From positions 62,001-126,000 of the forward strand of contig JANQNK010000020.1 in NCBI GenBank assembly GCA_028279595.1: a DNA stretch of 64,000 nucleotides. Direction: 5' to 3'. Position 1 is the first letter of the stretch, and each line of letters starts with the position of its first letter. Shown one piece after another: positions 38,094-46,945 of this stretch. The position numbers and the translations under genes are program-made. The notes under the pieces were generated by a model that worked only from the letters and a program-made list of their open reading frames with translations, did no database searches and was not told the origin of the DNA. The DNA is from Thermoplasmatota archaeon (GTDB lineage: Archaea > Thermoplasmatota > JAKEGO01).

Positions 38094-39044
38094 TCACTCT
38101 TGGGGTGGTATCAGGCCCGAGAACCTGACGATCTCCAGGCCTTCCTTCTCGAGCTCTCCGTACATGAGGTTCATGCCGATGGAATCCGACGGCATGTGGC
38201 CGGCCACGACCACGTTGATGTGGTGCTTCTTCGCCAGCTCGATGTGGTCCTCCTTGATGTGCATGCAGACCACGGTCCCGACGCCAGCGGTCTCGAAGGC
38301 CTCGTACAGCGTCTTGGCTCCGCCCGTCCCGCCGGCCATCTTGACGCAGACCTTGCCGGCCCTGTTGCCCGGAGACCCGACGATCACCCTCGGACCGTTC
38401 TTCAGAACGGTGCCGATCCTGTACTCTGGTATCTCCTTGAGCGTCGCAAGAACGTCAGAGAGCTGTCTCGGTTCGGCCTCGTCCATCGTTGTCTGGACGA
38501 AGTCCTGGACCATGATGTCGGACGGACTGTGTGTGCACATGAACGGGACCCCCAGCAATCTTGCTGAATCCACGGACTGGTTGTGGTTAGCGGGCATGAC
38601 GGCCCTCATGACCTCAGCGATCCGAGGCTCCATCAGCTGTTCCGCGACGTTTATCGGGATCCCCCAGTCATGGTAGAAATCCTTCTGGACGTGCATCACG
38701 TTCGGAAGCCCGGGCATGCCGATGCCTCGGGGATGGTGACCGACGACGAGGTCTATCTGCTCCCCCTTCTCGCGAAGCCTGTCGGCGACCAGTATCTCGG
38801 CAGAGTCGATGTTGATGCCCATCATCAGCCTGCCGACCTCGGCGTCCTCCGGATTGTTGAGTATCCTCGAGTCGTCGTAGGGGTTCCAGAGACGCTCCTC
38901 GTCGAACTCCCACTTCGTCTCGTCGGTCAACTTCTCGTGCTCCTTCCTGACCTCCTCGAGTAGCTTCGCAACTCCGTCCTTCCCGCGGGGGTCCTTCTCG
39001 ATCCCCCGTTCGATGACGTACCTGAACAGTTCGCTGACCTTCAT
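38094..39044 (-). CDS. NIF3 family (DUF34) metal-binding protein
   Basis: 316 residues. Motifs of the NIF3/GTP cyclohydrolase-I-type-2 family: IDSAEILVADRLREKGEQIDLVVGHHP with the metal His pair, and near the end VVVAGHMPSDSIGMNLM. Cellular role of the family is not settled. ATG 39044 follows GGAGG by seven bases; the earlier in-frame ATG at 39104 lies in the leader. Minus-strand GATATAAG near 39115-39122 is a likely TATA. Confidence 0.85.
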   Translation of the reverse strand: MKVSELFRYVIERGIEKDPRGKDGVAKLLEEVRKEHEKLTDETKWEFDEERLWNPYDDSRILNNPEDAEVGRLMMGINIDSAEILVADRLREKGEQIDLVVGHHPRGIGMPGLPNVMHVQKDFYHDWGIPINVAEQLMEPRIAEVMRAVMPANHNQSVDSARLLGVPFMCTHSPSDIMVQDFVQTTMDEAEPRQLSDVLATLKEIPEYRIGTVLKNGPRVIVGSPGNRAGKVCVKMAGGTGGAKTLYEAFETAGVGTVVCMHIKEDHIELAKKHHINVVVAGHMPSDSIGMNLMYGELEKEGLEIVRFSGLIPPQE

Positions 39045-39166
39045 GGAAATGCCTCCGCTTGGAGGGTCTAGGAGAAAGTTGCTAAAGAAGATTTCTCCAA
39101 GCACTGATCTTCCGCTTATATCGGGAAAGACCCCTATGTTACGAACGAATTCTTACCTTTAGGCCG

Positions 39167-39184
39167 AGTGCGGAAAGACGCACT
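39167..39184. promoter_or_regulatory. Inverted repeat near tandem operator-like sites
   Basis: AGTGCG-GAAAGA-CGCACT, a perfect six-base palindrome. It contains CGCAC, the core of the two direct repeats just to its right (39191-39206 and 39223-39238), in both orientations, so it may be a further site for the same protein. Confidence 0.4.
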
Positions 39185-39190
39185 CATGTC

Positions 39191-39238
39191 AAAACACCGC
39201 ACCAATGTGTATTAAAGATGTAAAAACACCGCACTAAT
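39191..39238 (+). promoter_or_regulatory. Paired 16-bp operator-like repeats around a TATA box
   Basis: AAAACACCGCACCAAT (39191-39206) and AAAACACCGCACTAAT (39223-39238) differ at one base and are spaced 32 bp apart, three helical turns. The TATA candidate TATTAAAG (39210-39217) lies between them. A protein bound here could block TBP or RNA polymerase at the small gene that follows. Confidence 0.55.
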
Positions 39239-39288
39239 CTTGACTTAAACCACGGGCGTGTAGATGTAATTGGAAGGAGGGAAAAAAG

Positions 39289-39390
39289 ATGGTGAAGAAC
39301 ACGAAATTCCGCGCGCTCCGGTGGGAAGTCGGCAGGACCGCCCGCTACGTCCTCGAGGGCGGCAGGCTCGTACCAGTCGTCGAGTTCTGA
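39289..39390 (+). CDS. 33-residue basic protein
   Basis: ATG 39289 to TGA 39390 encodes a 33-residue peptide starting MVKNTKFRALRWEVGR and ending RLVPVVEF. Support: GGAAGGAGGG eight bases before the ATG, strong G/C at third codon positions like the neighbours, a promoter with paired operator-like repeats and a downstream hairpin plus T-run. It has an aromatic/basic first half and a possible two-strand second half (RYVLEGGRLVPVVE). Function unknown. Confidence 0.6.
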   Translation: MVKNTKFRALRWEVGRTARYVLEGGRLVPVVEF

Positions 39391-39434
39391 TCGGGATCGG
39401 ATCAAAGCCCCTTGCATGGGACCGCAAAGGGGAA

Positions 39435-39483
39435 TGGACATCCATGATGTCCGTCGGGAACCCCTTCGGGACCCTACTTTTTG
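39435..39483 (+). terminator. Terminator region of the 33-codon gene
   Basis: A perfect hairpin GGACAT-CCATG-ATGTCC (39435-39451), a second short stem CCC-TTC-GGG, then CTACTTTTTG with five T's (39478-39482). This fits T-rich archaeal termination on the plus strand and stops before the convergent cysteine synthase end. Confidence 0.5.
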
Positions 39484-39497
39484 ATTATTACCCGGGA

Positions 39498-40451
39498 TCA
39501 ACCCTCGATCTCCACGTTCTTGAGCTCGAAAAGGCCGTCGACCGACAGATATCTCTCACCGGTGTCGTAGAAGAGGCAGACTATCGTCTTACCGTGGAAC
39601 TCCTCCCTTTCAGCAAGCTGACCAGCCACCCATGCAGCGGCACCCGAGGTCGGCCCGACGAGTATCCCCTCGGTCAAAGCTATCCTGCGGACCATCTCGT
39701 ATGCCACGGAGTCCTCGACGTGCATCAGTTCGTCCATGTTGTGCTCGGACCGTTTGAAGTTCTTCGTGACGAACCCGGGCCCGATACCGATGATCCTGTG
39801 GACGCCCTGTTCACCGCCTGAATAGACCGGACTGGATGCCGGTTCGAAGGCAACAACCTTCACGGACGGGTCCATTCCCTTGATGTATCGCGATATCCCG
39901 TCGAATGAACCGGAGGTACCAAGGCCGAGCACGACCGCTCCGAGGTCCCTCCCGGTCTGCTCCCAGATCTCCGGACCGGTGGTGGCCTCGTGTGCTCCGC
40001 CGTTGTCCGGATTGCCGTGCTGGTTCGTGAAGAACGACGTGTCAGGATTCGCGTCGCAGTACGCTATAGCCCTTTTCCGGGCCCCTTTCGTGTGCTCCTC
40101 GCCCGGGGTCAGGACGATCGTCGCACCATAGGCGCTGAGTATCTGCTGCCTCTCTACCGAGCAGAGCTCGCTCATGTATACTCGGACATTGAACCCCATG
40201 ACAGCTCCGAGACTGGCTATCGCTATCGCAGTATTGCCGGAGCTGGCCTCGACGACCTCGGTATCGTGACCGATCTCGCCCCTTTCGACCGCTTTCCGGA
40301 TCATGTTCAACACCGGCCGGTCCTTTATCGACATCGGGTTGTTCAATTCGAGTTTCGCCAGTATTCTCGCCTTTGATTCAGGGTATAGTCTGCTCAGTTC
40401 GAGCATCGGTGTTCGGCCTATCAGTTCCGTCACGTCCTTGGCAACGAACAT
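39498..40451 (-). CDS. Cysteine synthase (O-acetylserine sulfhydrylase family)
   Basis: A PLP enzyme of 317 residues that makes cysteine from an activated serine and sulfide. The PLP lysine lies in NPMSIKDRPVLNMI; the phosphate loop is GLGTSGSFDG; SSGNTAIAIA and PTSGAA are also present. O-phosphoserine-using archaeal enzymes have a similar fold, so substrate (OAS or OPS) is open. It ends next to metF on the same strand, suggesting a sulfur amino acid unit. Confidence 0.9.
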   Translation of the reverse strand: MFVAKDVTELIGRTPMLELSRLYPESKARILAKLELNNPMSIKDRPVLNMIRKAVERGEIGHDTEVVEASSGNTAIAIASLGAVMGFNVRVYMSELCSVERQQILSAYGATIVLTPGEEHTKGARKRAIAYCDANPDTSFFTNQHGNPDNGGAHEATTGPEIWEQTGRDLGAVVLGLGTSGSFDGISRYIKGMDPSVKVVAFEPASSPVYSGGEQGVHRIIGIGPGFVTKNFKRSEHNMDELMHVEDSVAYEMVRRIALTEGILVGPTSGAAAWVAGQLAEREEFHGKTIVCLFYDTGERYLSVDGLFELKNVEIEG

Positions 40452-40499
40452 GGGTGTCCCTCGCCTTCGGATAGGCCTGCGAGGTTCAAAAAGCCTCCC

Positions 40500-41396
40500 T
40501 CAGTCCAGCCCTTCTATTATCTCCTCGACGGGCTCCCACATGTCCATGGTGTAGAAGTGGATGCACGGGACCTTGTCCATCAATCCCCTGCACTGCTCGA
40601 TGGCGTGCTCTATTCCGATGGCCCGCACCTCGGCAGGGTCGTCGATGTTGTCGTCCATCCTGCGCTCCAGCGCTTCCGGGATTGATGCGCCGCACAGGCT
40701 CTTGACGATCCCGATGACGCTCCTGCTGATGACCGGCATGATGCCCGGTATCATCGGCACCTCGACCCCTGTCGCCCGGGCCCTCTCCACATAGTCGAAG
40801 AAGAGGTCGTTGTCCATGAAGAGCTGGCTTATGCAGAAGTCAGCACCCTGGTCGACCTTGTACTTGAAGTTCGAGAGGTCGGTCTCGAGGTCCCGGCAGC
40901 CGTCCGCCATGCACTCCTGATGTCCCTCTGGATAGCCTGCGACACCGATGCAGAAGTCATGGCTGTGCCGTCTTATCTCACTCACCAGTTCCGAGGCGAA
41001 GTTCATGCAGTCGGAACTGTGGACGTATCCGTCCGGTCTGTCGCCCTGAAGTGCCAGGATGTTGTCGATGTCGAAGTAATCGAGGACGTCCAGCGTCCTC
41101 CTCAGTTCGTCCCTGGGGGTGGCTATGCAGGTCAGATGGGCTACCGCCTCGATCTCGAACCTCTGCTTGATGATGGCTGCGACCGGTATCGATGTCGCCC
41201 TCGTCTTACCCTCGGGATTGTAGGTGACGGAAACGAAGGCCGGATCGTACTTGCGAAGATGCTCGACGGTGTCGAAGATGTTCGACATGTGCTGCTGGAA
41301 CGTCATTCCCTCTGCGGAGTAGGCCACCTTCGGCGGGAAGACCTCCAGTGAGAACAGCGTCCCGTCGGAACCGTCGAGTATCTGGGATACCTTCAT
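40500..41396 (-). CDS. metF: Methylenetetrahydrofolate reductase family (MetF)
   Basis: A 298-residue TIM-barrel flavoprotein. Signatures: FSLEVFPPK at the N-terminus, FVSVTYNPEG, HLTCIATPRDEL, NILALQGDRP, IGVAGYPEGH and GADFCISQLFMDND. It reduces methylene- to methyl-tetrahydrofolate or the methanopterin analogue; cofactor not readable. GGGGGTAAC precedes the ATG. Lies 49 bases before the cysteine synthase gene, same strand. Confidence 0.92.
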   Translation of the reverse strand: MKVSQILDGSDGTLFSLEVFPPKVAYSAEGMTFQQHMSNIFDTVEHLRKYDPAFVSVTYNPEGKTRATSIPVAAIIKQRFEIEAVAHLTCIATPRDELRRTLDVLDYFDIDNILALQGDRPDGYVHSSDCMNFASELVSEIRRHSHDFCIGVAGYPEGHQECMADGCRDLETDLSNFKYKVDQGADFCISQLFMDNDLFFDYVERARATGVEVPMIPGIMPVISRSVIGIVKSLCGASIPEALERRMDDNIDDPAEVRAIGIEHAIEQCRGLMDKVPCIHFYTMDMWEPVEEIIEGLD

Positions 41397-41463
41397 GTTA
41401 CCCCCATTCGCGGACCTGGACCGCGCTGGGATGTGATAAATCTTTGCCCCTCGATCCAGGCGT

Positions 41464-41907
41464 TCAATCCGAGCGGGGGGTCCGTATCAGCATGACCGGA
41501 CAGGGAGCGTGCCTGACGACCTGCTCCGCCACGCTGCCGAGCAGGAGATGCTCCAGGCCGCTGCGGCCCAGGGTGCCCATGACGATGATGTCGTGGTCCT
41601 TCGCCTCCGCGACGATCTCCCTGGCAGGGGTCCCATGCACGAGCCGGGACGAGACCTCGATGCCCATGCGCTCGCCCATCTCCACTACGGTATCGATCGC
41701 AGACTGCCCCTCGTTCTCGAGTACCGAATAGACGTCCGTGATCATCGAATCTGCCGGGATCCCCGAGAACGCGCTCTCGTCCACGACGTAGATCGCCGTG
41801 GCCTCCGCGTTCACGAGCTTCGCAAGGTTCAGGCCCTTCTTCACTGCCTCAAGCGTGTACTCCGATCCGTCGGTCGGGATCAGTATCCTGTTGAACTCTT
41901 CGACCAT
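41464..41907 (-). CDS. Universal stress protein (UspA family)
   Basis: 147 residues, one Usp domain. The ATP-binding pattern G-x2-G-x9-G-(S/T) is present as MGTLGRSGLEHLLLGSVAEQ, with an N-terminal ILIPTDGSEYTLEAVKKGL. Probably ATP-binding, with a role in stress response inferred from the family only. Confidence 0.9.
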   Translation of the reverse strand: MVEEFNRILIPTDGSEYTLEAVKKGLNLAKLVNAEATAIYVVDESAFSGIPADSMITDVYSVLENEGQSAIDTVVEMGERMGIEVSSRLVHGTPAREIVAEAKDHDIIVMGTLGRSGLEHLLLGSVAEQVVRHAPCPVMLIRTPRSD

Positions 41908-41975
41908 GCCAGGTCCTCCTACTGCGGTCTATCCTGGAACCCCTTGTTATAGGTTGCCCTGAATTCCCCCTCGGT

Positions 41976-42389
41976 CTAGACAACGATCTCGGTCTCGTCC
42001 ATTTCTCCGGGCCTCATGAGATGGATGACATCCAGTCTCAGCCGGATGAGAGCATAGTCCGGATCGTCATGGCCTGTCCAGTACGTGTCGAAGTATGGCG
42101 AGGCCTTGGCGGCCGCGGCCTTTTCGCTCATGTCTGTGACGATCTCGCCCTTCCCCATGGCGCGTAGATAACCATTGTTCTCCCCCTCGCTCAGAGGGAT
42201 GACAAGTTCGAACCTCGGTTCCGAGCCGAGCTGCTTGATCTTGTTCGAGTTCGCCCCGGTCAGTATGTATAGCCTTCCCGCGACGTGCATCACTGTCAGC
42301 GGCCTTACCTGCGGCCAACCGTCGGCCACTGTGGCAACATACGCGGTCGGCATCCCGTCGAAGTACTTCCATACATCATCGTCAACCAT
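41976..42389 (-). CDS. Pyridoxamine 5'-phosphate oxidase-like flavin-binding protein
   Basis: 137 residues with the split-barrel fold pattern: VWKYFDGMPTAYVATVADGWPQVRPLTVMHVAGRLY split over several strands, then GANSNKIKQLGSEPRFEL. The family binds FMN, F420 or heme; real substrate unknown. Single gene, divergent from the peptidase at 42508. Confidence 0.85.
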   Translation of the reverse strand: MVDDDVWKYFDGMPTAYVATVADGWPQVRPLTVMHVAGRLYILTGANSNKIKQLGSEPRFELVIPLSEGENNGYLRAMGKGEIVTDMSEKAAAAKASPYFDTYWTGHDDPDYALIRLRLDVIHLMRPGEMDETEIVV

Positions 42390-42507
42390 TCGATCTCCTC
42401 TATGGTGTATCGGGTACCCTGATTATCCCTTTTTTCCCGACCTGAGTGAAAGTATGCGGTAAGATACAAATACTTCGAACCGATTGGCCGACCGGAGGCT
42501 TGTTCAC

Positions 42508-43623
42508 ATGATGGACCCTAGGATCAAGAAATTGGCTGACAATCTGATAAACTACTCGTGCAGCGTGAAGAAGGGTGAGACCGTCCTCATCGAGACCATC
42601 GACATCCCGAAGGAGATGACGACGGAGCTGATCCGGGCTGCCCGGAAGTCGGGAGGCAAGGTCCTCCTGACACAGAAGAACAACGAGATCATGCGAGAGC
42701 TACTCAAGGGGTCCACGGACGCTGAGATCAAGCAGATCGCCGCCACCGAGCTCTACCGCATGAAGAAGGTCGATGCCTACATCGGCATGCGCGGCTCCTA
42801 CAACATCACCGAGCTGTCCGACGTGCCCGGCGACAGGCTCCAGGCCTACATGAAGCACTGGATCAACCCTGTCCACATCAAGGAGCGCGTCAACAAGACC
42901 AAGTGGGTCGTCCTGAGATGGCCGACATCGTCCATGGCGCAGCAGGCGGGCATGTCCACCGAGGCCTTCGAGGACTTCTACTTCAAGGTCTGCACCATGA
43001 ACTACGGCAAGATGTCCAAGGCGATGAACCCGCTCAAGAGGCTGATGGAGCGTACCGACCAGGTGCACATCACCGGACCGGGGACCGACCTCCAGTTCTC
43101 GATAAAGGACATCCCCGTCATCAAGTGCGACGGGAAGCTCAACATCCCGGACGGCGAGATATTCACCGCTCCGGTGAAGAAATCGGTCAACGGGACCGTG
43201 AAGTTCACCGCAGAGACCCTCTACCAGGGCACGGTCTTCTCCGACATCGAACTCACCTTCAAGAACGGGAAGGTCATCGAGGCGACGGGATCGGACCCGG
43301 AGAAGATCAACAAGATCCTCGATACCGACAAGGGCTCGAGGTATGTCGGCGAGTTCGCCATCGGCGTCAATCCGTACATCACGAGGCCGATGAGGGACAT
43401 CCTCTTTGACGAAAAGATCGCCGGTTCGTTCCACTTCACACCCGGCAATGCGTACGACGACGCCGACAACGGCAACAAGTCGGCCGTCCACTGGGACATG
43501 GTCTGCATCCAGACCAAGGACTACGGCGGCGGCGAGATGTACTTCGACGGCAAGCTCATCCGGAAGAACGGCAAGTTCGTGCCGAAGTCGCTGCAGGGCC
43601 TTAACCCGGCGAAACTCAAATGA
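42508..43623 (+). CDS. M29-family aminopeptidase (AmpS-like)
   Basis: 371-residue metallopeptidase. Typical of M29: ADNLINYSCSVKKGETVLIE at the start, IRAARKSGG, a long middle domain, and C-terminal NVNPYITRP-like GVNPYITRPMRDILFDEK, GSFHFTPGNAY and HWDMVCI with metal-binding residues. GGAGG (42494-42498) nine bases before ATG 42508 fixes the start; an upstream TTG in frame is less likely. Confidence 0.88.
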   Translation: MMDPRIKKLADNLINYSCSVKKGETVLIETIDIPKEMTTELIRAARKSGGKVLLTQKNNEIMRELLKGSTDAEIKQIAATELYRMKKVDAYIGMRGSYNITELSDVPGDRLQAYMKHWINPVHIKERVNKTKWVVLRWPTSSMAQQAGMSTEAFEDFYFKVCTMNYGKMSKAMNPLKRLMERTDQVHITGPGTDLQFSIKDIPVIKCDGKLNIPDGEIFTAPVKKSVNGTVKFTAETLYQGTVFSDIELTFKNGKVIEATGSDPEKINKILDTDKGSRYVGEFAIGVNPYITRPMRDILFDEKIAGSFHFTPGNAYDDADNGNKSAVHWDMVCIQTKDYGGGEMYFDGKLIRKNGKFVPKSLQGLNPAKLK

Positions 43624-43742
43624 TCATGCGAGCTGCAATAATCCCGTAGCTCGTCCTCTCGAACGCTCCAGGGACCAGATAGAGTCAATGGTAGTCGGCT
43701 CGATAGCCAAAATGATACAGCTGCGTGGCTCAAAGTGAGGAT

Positions 43743-44378
43743 ATGACGAACGGAGGATACCAAGGGATCAGGATCGAGCTTGAGAAGAAGAGTAGCGAAA
43801 GGTTGGCCCTCAACCTCTTCAAAGGATTGATGATCCTGGCATTCCTCTCACTTGTCTTTTTCATCCTCATGTGGGAAGGAAATCCCTTCCCCTGCGTGCT
43901 GGCGATCGCCCTGATTCTATTCCTTTTCCTTTACATCCTTCCGAAGATGGTCGCATCCCTCGACATAACGGATCCATACAACCGGCGATTGATCAAAGAG
44001 ATGAGGAGCACCCGCCCGAATCGTTACCCAAGCGATTACCGCACCTTTACCACCGAACTCATACAAGCCACCAGCGCTCTCCGGCAGATCGCAGGAGGCC
44101 CTTTTCACATTGTACCGGTCAGCACGAACATCGACAAGACCAGACGATGCCTGACGGTACTACGAAATCCCGATCCACGGACATACTCCATATACAGGGA
44201 TACCCTGAATGCAATCGAGAGGGCTCATCGAAGGGATCCGATACTCCCTTCCAAGACGATAATGGGCCTTGCACGGGAGATGAGCGACAGCATCGAGGAG
44301 TACCTCTTCGAACTTGAGGATAGGTTTCTCAAGGAGCATGATGAGGTCGTTAGCAGGCTCCGCACATATGGTGAATGA
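43743..44378 (+). CDS. Two-helix membrane protein, unknown
   Basis: 211 residues: a short cytoplasmic N-terminus, two adjacent membrane helices (about 28-47 and 52-70) and a soluble, charged helical domain of about 135 residues. GTGAGGAT before ATG 43743 acts as ribosome binding site. No family recognised; probably a cytoplasmic domain tethered by a hairpin. Confidence 0.7.
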   Translation: MTNGGYQGIRIELEKKSSERLALNLFKGLMILAFLSLVFFILMWEGNPFPCVLAIALILFLFLYILPKMVASLDITDPYNRRLIKEMRSTRPNRYPSDYRTFTTELIQATSALRQIAGGPFHIVPVSTNIDKTRRCLTVLRNPDPRTYSIYRDTLNAIERAHRRDPILPSKTIMGLAREMSDSIEEYLFELEDRFLKEHDEVVSRLRTYGE

Positions 44379-44438
44379 CGATCCGATTTCGAGGTCGACC
44401 GCCCCAATACTAAATAATGGATGGTCATACCATACCCA

Positions 44439-45176
44439 ATGCAATTCCCGAGACCGGACAGGAATACAAAAAAAATGGTCCTGGTCCTCTTCATCATACT
44501 CCTGGCTGTGACCCTGACGGTCAGAACGGTCGATATGCCCGAACCGGAGGACCCGGATAGCGAGAAGGACGACGGCTGGGCGATCCTCCATCTCTTCGAG
44601 GTGCTCGGGATCCTGGTGTTCGTACTCACCATCTACCACGCCAAGGTCAACTGGGGTATGGAACGTGTACTGGCCTTCTTTCCTGCACTGTTCGTCTACG
44701 CCCTTGCATTCGAGGACATCAACATCACGATCTCGGAGCAGTACGGATACAACTCGAATGCCTGGTTCCTATTCCATGTCACCATGATCGCCATCCCGCT
44801 CGGGTGGTGCGTCATCGTGTATTGTGCTGTAACGGCCCTCGAGGCCTCTCCAAGGCGATTCACTCCCGTCCAGACCGGGCTCGTCGCGGGGGCGTTGGCG
44901 CTCTCCATCGACCTCGGGATCGACGCCACGGCCTTCGCGTACGGCCTGTGGACATGGAAGGACGGCTACTGGTTCGGAGTGCCCCTGATGAACTTCGTCG
45001 GATGGTTCGTCGTCGTGTTCCTCTGGGTCAGCATGTGGACCCATCTCAGGAGAAAGGAATTGCCTTTCAGGAAGGAGTTCGGATGGTCCTTCGGAGTGAC
45101 GGGGATGGCCCTCGGCCTGCAGTATCCCCTGTATGGACTGTTCATGGGGTTCTTCATAACACTGGGGGTGTTCTGA
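44439..45176 (+). CDS. Carotenoid biosynthesis membrane protein (CruF/DUF422-like)
   Basis: 245 residues, about seven membrane helices. The late block DLGIDATAFAYGLWTWKDG, WFGVPLMNFVGWF matches the conserved region of the CruF/bisanhydrobacterioruberin hydratase family, which adds water to the psi ends of C40/C50 carotenoids. CTAAATAAT (44410-44418) is centred 25 nt before ATG 44439; an upstream ATG (44421) would lie between promoter and start. A tiny membrane protein follows after one base. Confidence 0.75.
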   Translation: MQFPRPDRNTKKMVLVLFIILLAVTLTVRTVDMPEPEDPDSEKDDGWAILHLFEVLGILVFVLTIYHAKVNWGMERVLAFFPALFVYALAFEDINITISEQYGYNSNAWFLFHVTMIAIPLGWCVIVYCAVTALEASPRRFTPVQTGLVAGALALSIDLGIDATAFAYGLWTWKDGYWFGVPLMNFVGWFVVVFLWVSMWTHLRRKELPFRKEFGWSFGVTGMALGLQYPLYGLFMGFFITLGVF

Positions 45177-45177
45177 A

Positions 45178-45345
45178 ATGGATAGGGCATCCCTGTTCAG
45201 GGAGAAATGGACGGACATCTTCGTCATCGGAACCCACGGATACTTCCTCGGAGTGGCCGTGTTCCTCGGCCGCCCAGACCTGTTCACCTTCGGCCTGGCC
45301 GCAGCTGCAGGAAGCATACTCTTGTTCAGATGGGTAAAGGGATAG
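45178..45345 (+). CDS. 55-residue membrane protein
   Basis: ATG 45178 to TAG 45345, starting MDRASLFREKWTDIFVIGTH. Two hydrophobic stretches (about 13-30 and 34-51) with Gly and His suggest a membrane hairpin. Begins one base after the stop of the carotenoid-type protein, so it is very likely co-translated with it. Unknown function. Confidence 0.65.
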   Translation: MDRASLFREKWTDIFVIGTHGYFLGVAVFLGRPDLFTFGLAAAAGSILLFRWVKG

Positions 45346-45363
45346 CCCGGCCAGTGTGTCACA

Positions 45364-46824
45364 CTAATCTGACAGCGCCTTGCACGACCTCTGGAGCAGT
45401 TCCCAGAAGTTCTCGACGGACGATATCTGCACCCTCTCCGCAGGGGAGTGAGGGTTCTCGATCTGCGGTCCGAGCGAGACCATGTCCATGTCCGGGTACT
45501 TCTCCTTCAGGAGACCGCACTCCAATCCGGCGTGGATGGCCTTGACCTCTGGTTCATACCCGAGAAGCTCCGTGGTCACCTGTTTCACGACCTTCAGGGT
45601 GGTGGAGTCGAGGTCCGGTATCCATCCGGGGTAGCCGTCGAGCTCCTCGACCTTGGCTCCCGCCATGTTCGAGATGGACCAGTGCATCGACCTGACCCAG
45701 TCCAGGGCAGAGCGGACCGACGATCGGGTGGAGATGACGATGTCGACACTCTCCCCCTCGTGCGTGAGGACCCCGACGTTGGTTGACGTTTCGACAAGTC
45801 CGGGTATCTCGTGAGACATTCCCATGACGCCGTTCGGAAGCGCCTGCAGCGCCTTGATCAGAAGCGCTGACGAATCTATATCTATGGCTCTTCCAGGCAT
45901 GTCGATGACCTCGATGTCGACCTCGATGTTCGGATCGATGGTCCTGTACTCGAATATGATGGCATCGGCCTCCTTGTTCGTGGCCTCGATGAACGTGTCC
46001 TTCATCCCGTTCGGGATGATGGCAGTCGCCTCGGCCTCCCTCGGGATGGCGTTCCTCTTGTTCCCGCCGGCGATGTGGCCGATATGGGGATCTCCCGAGG
46101 CCTCCATTCCGCGGAACAGGATCCGGGTAAGTACCTTGATGGCGTTCGCGCGGCCCTCGTGGACGTCCACGCCGGAGTGGCCTCCACGGAGCCCGTGGAC
46201 CTTGACCGATATCGCAGTCATATCGAGGCTGGATGAATCGAAGGTGTCGACGAGGAACTTGATGTTCGTGTCGGCCCCACCGGCGCATCCGATGCATAGT
46301 TCCCCCTCCTCCTCCGAATCGAGGTTGAGGAACAGCCTGCCCTTGAGGACATCCGTCCCTAGCGAGACAGCGCCGTTGAGCCCGGTCTCCTCGTCCACGG
46401 TGAAGAGGAACTCGAGGGGTCCATGCTCGAAATCTGTTTCCATCGCCGCGAGCATCGCAGCGACTCCGATGCCGTTGTCCGCCCCAAGCGTTGTCCCCCT
46501 GGCAACGACCCACTCGCCGTCGATGACCGGTACTATCGCATCGGTCTGGAAGTTGTGGTCCACATCGGAGTCCTTCTCGCACACCATGTCGACGTGGGAC
46601 TGGAGCACCACTCCAGGTGCGTTCTCCCTGCCCGCCGATCCTGGCTTCCTGACGATGATGTTCCCGCCCTGCTCGCGGATGTACTCCAGGCCGAGACGCT
46701 CGGCGACTGACACTATGTAGTCCCCGACCTCGTCCTCGCTCTTCGAACAACGCGGTATCCTGCTGATCTCGACGAAATAGTTCCACACTATACCGGGCGA
46801 TAACCTTGCTACCTCTTCCGACAT
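45364..46824 (-). CDS. pepD: Aminoacyl-histidine dipeptidase / cytosol non-specific dipeptidase (M20, PepD)
   Basis: 486-residue dimetal peptidase that hydrolyses dipeptides. M20 motifs: LQSHVDMVCEKD (His ligand and Asp), LGADNGIG (bridging Asp), DEETGLNG (general base Glu), LDSEEEGEL; NGVMGMSHEIPGLVETSTN is typical of PepD. It ends 18 bases before the convergent small membrane gene. Confidence 0.93.
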   Translation of the reverse strand: MSEEVARLSPGIVWNYFVEISRIPRCSKSEDEVGDYIVSVAERLGLEYIREQGGNIIVRKPGSAGRENAPGVVLQSHVDMVCEKDSDVDHNFQTDAIVPVIDGEWVVARGTTLGADNGIGVAAMLAAMETDFEHGPLEFLFTVDEETGLNGAVSLGTDVLKGRLFLNLDSEEEGELCIGCAGGADTNIKFLVDTFDSSSLDMTAISVKVHGLRGGHSGVDVHEGRANAIKVLTRILFRGMEASGDPHIGHIAGGNKRNAIPREAEATAIIPNGMKDTFIEATNKEADAIIFEYRTIDPNIEVDIEVIDMPGRAIDIDSSALLIKALQALPNGVMGMSHEIPGLVETSTNVGVLTHEGESVDIVISTRSSVRSALDWVRSMHWSISNMAGAKVEELDGYPGWIPDLDSTTLKVVKQVTTELLGYEPEVKAIHAGLECGLLKEKYPDMDMVSLGPQIENPHSPAERVQISSVENFWELLQRSCKALSD

Positions 46825-46909
46825 TATGAATCCCCCTTGGTACCGCCCGGATTGTCGCTTCGATATAAGAGCGTTCCGTGGGACGCTACCCGGAATTCAA
46901 GGAAATTGT

Positions 46910-46945
46910 TAAATAGGCCGGGGATGAAGGATACCCAGTGATAGC
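46910..46945 (+). promoter_or_regulatory. Promoter of first tandem paralog
   Basis: TTGTTAAATAG lies just upstream of ATG 46946. The same layout (CGTTAAATATC...CCCCAGTGGTAAC before ATG 47898) recurs before the second paralog, so promoter, leader and the first seven codons were duplicated together or are held by selection. Confidence 0.55.
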
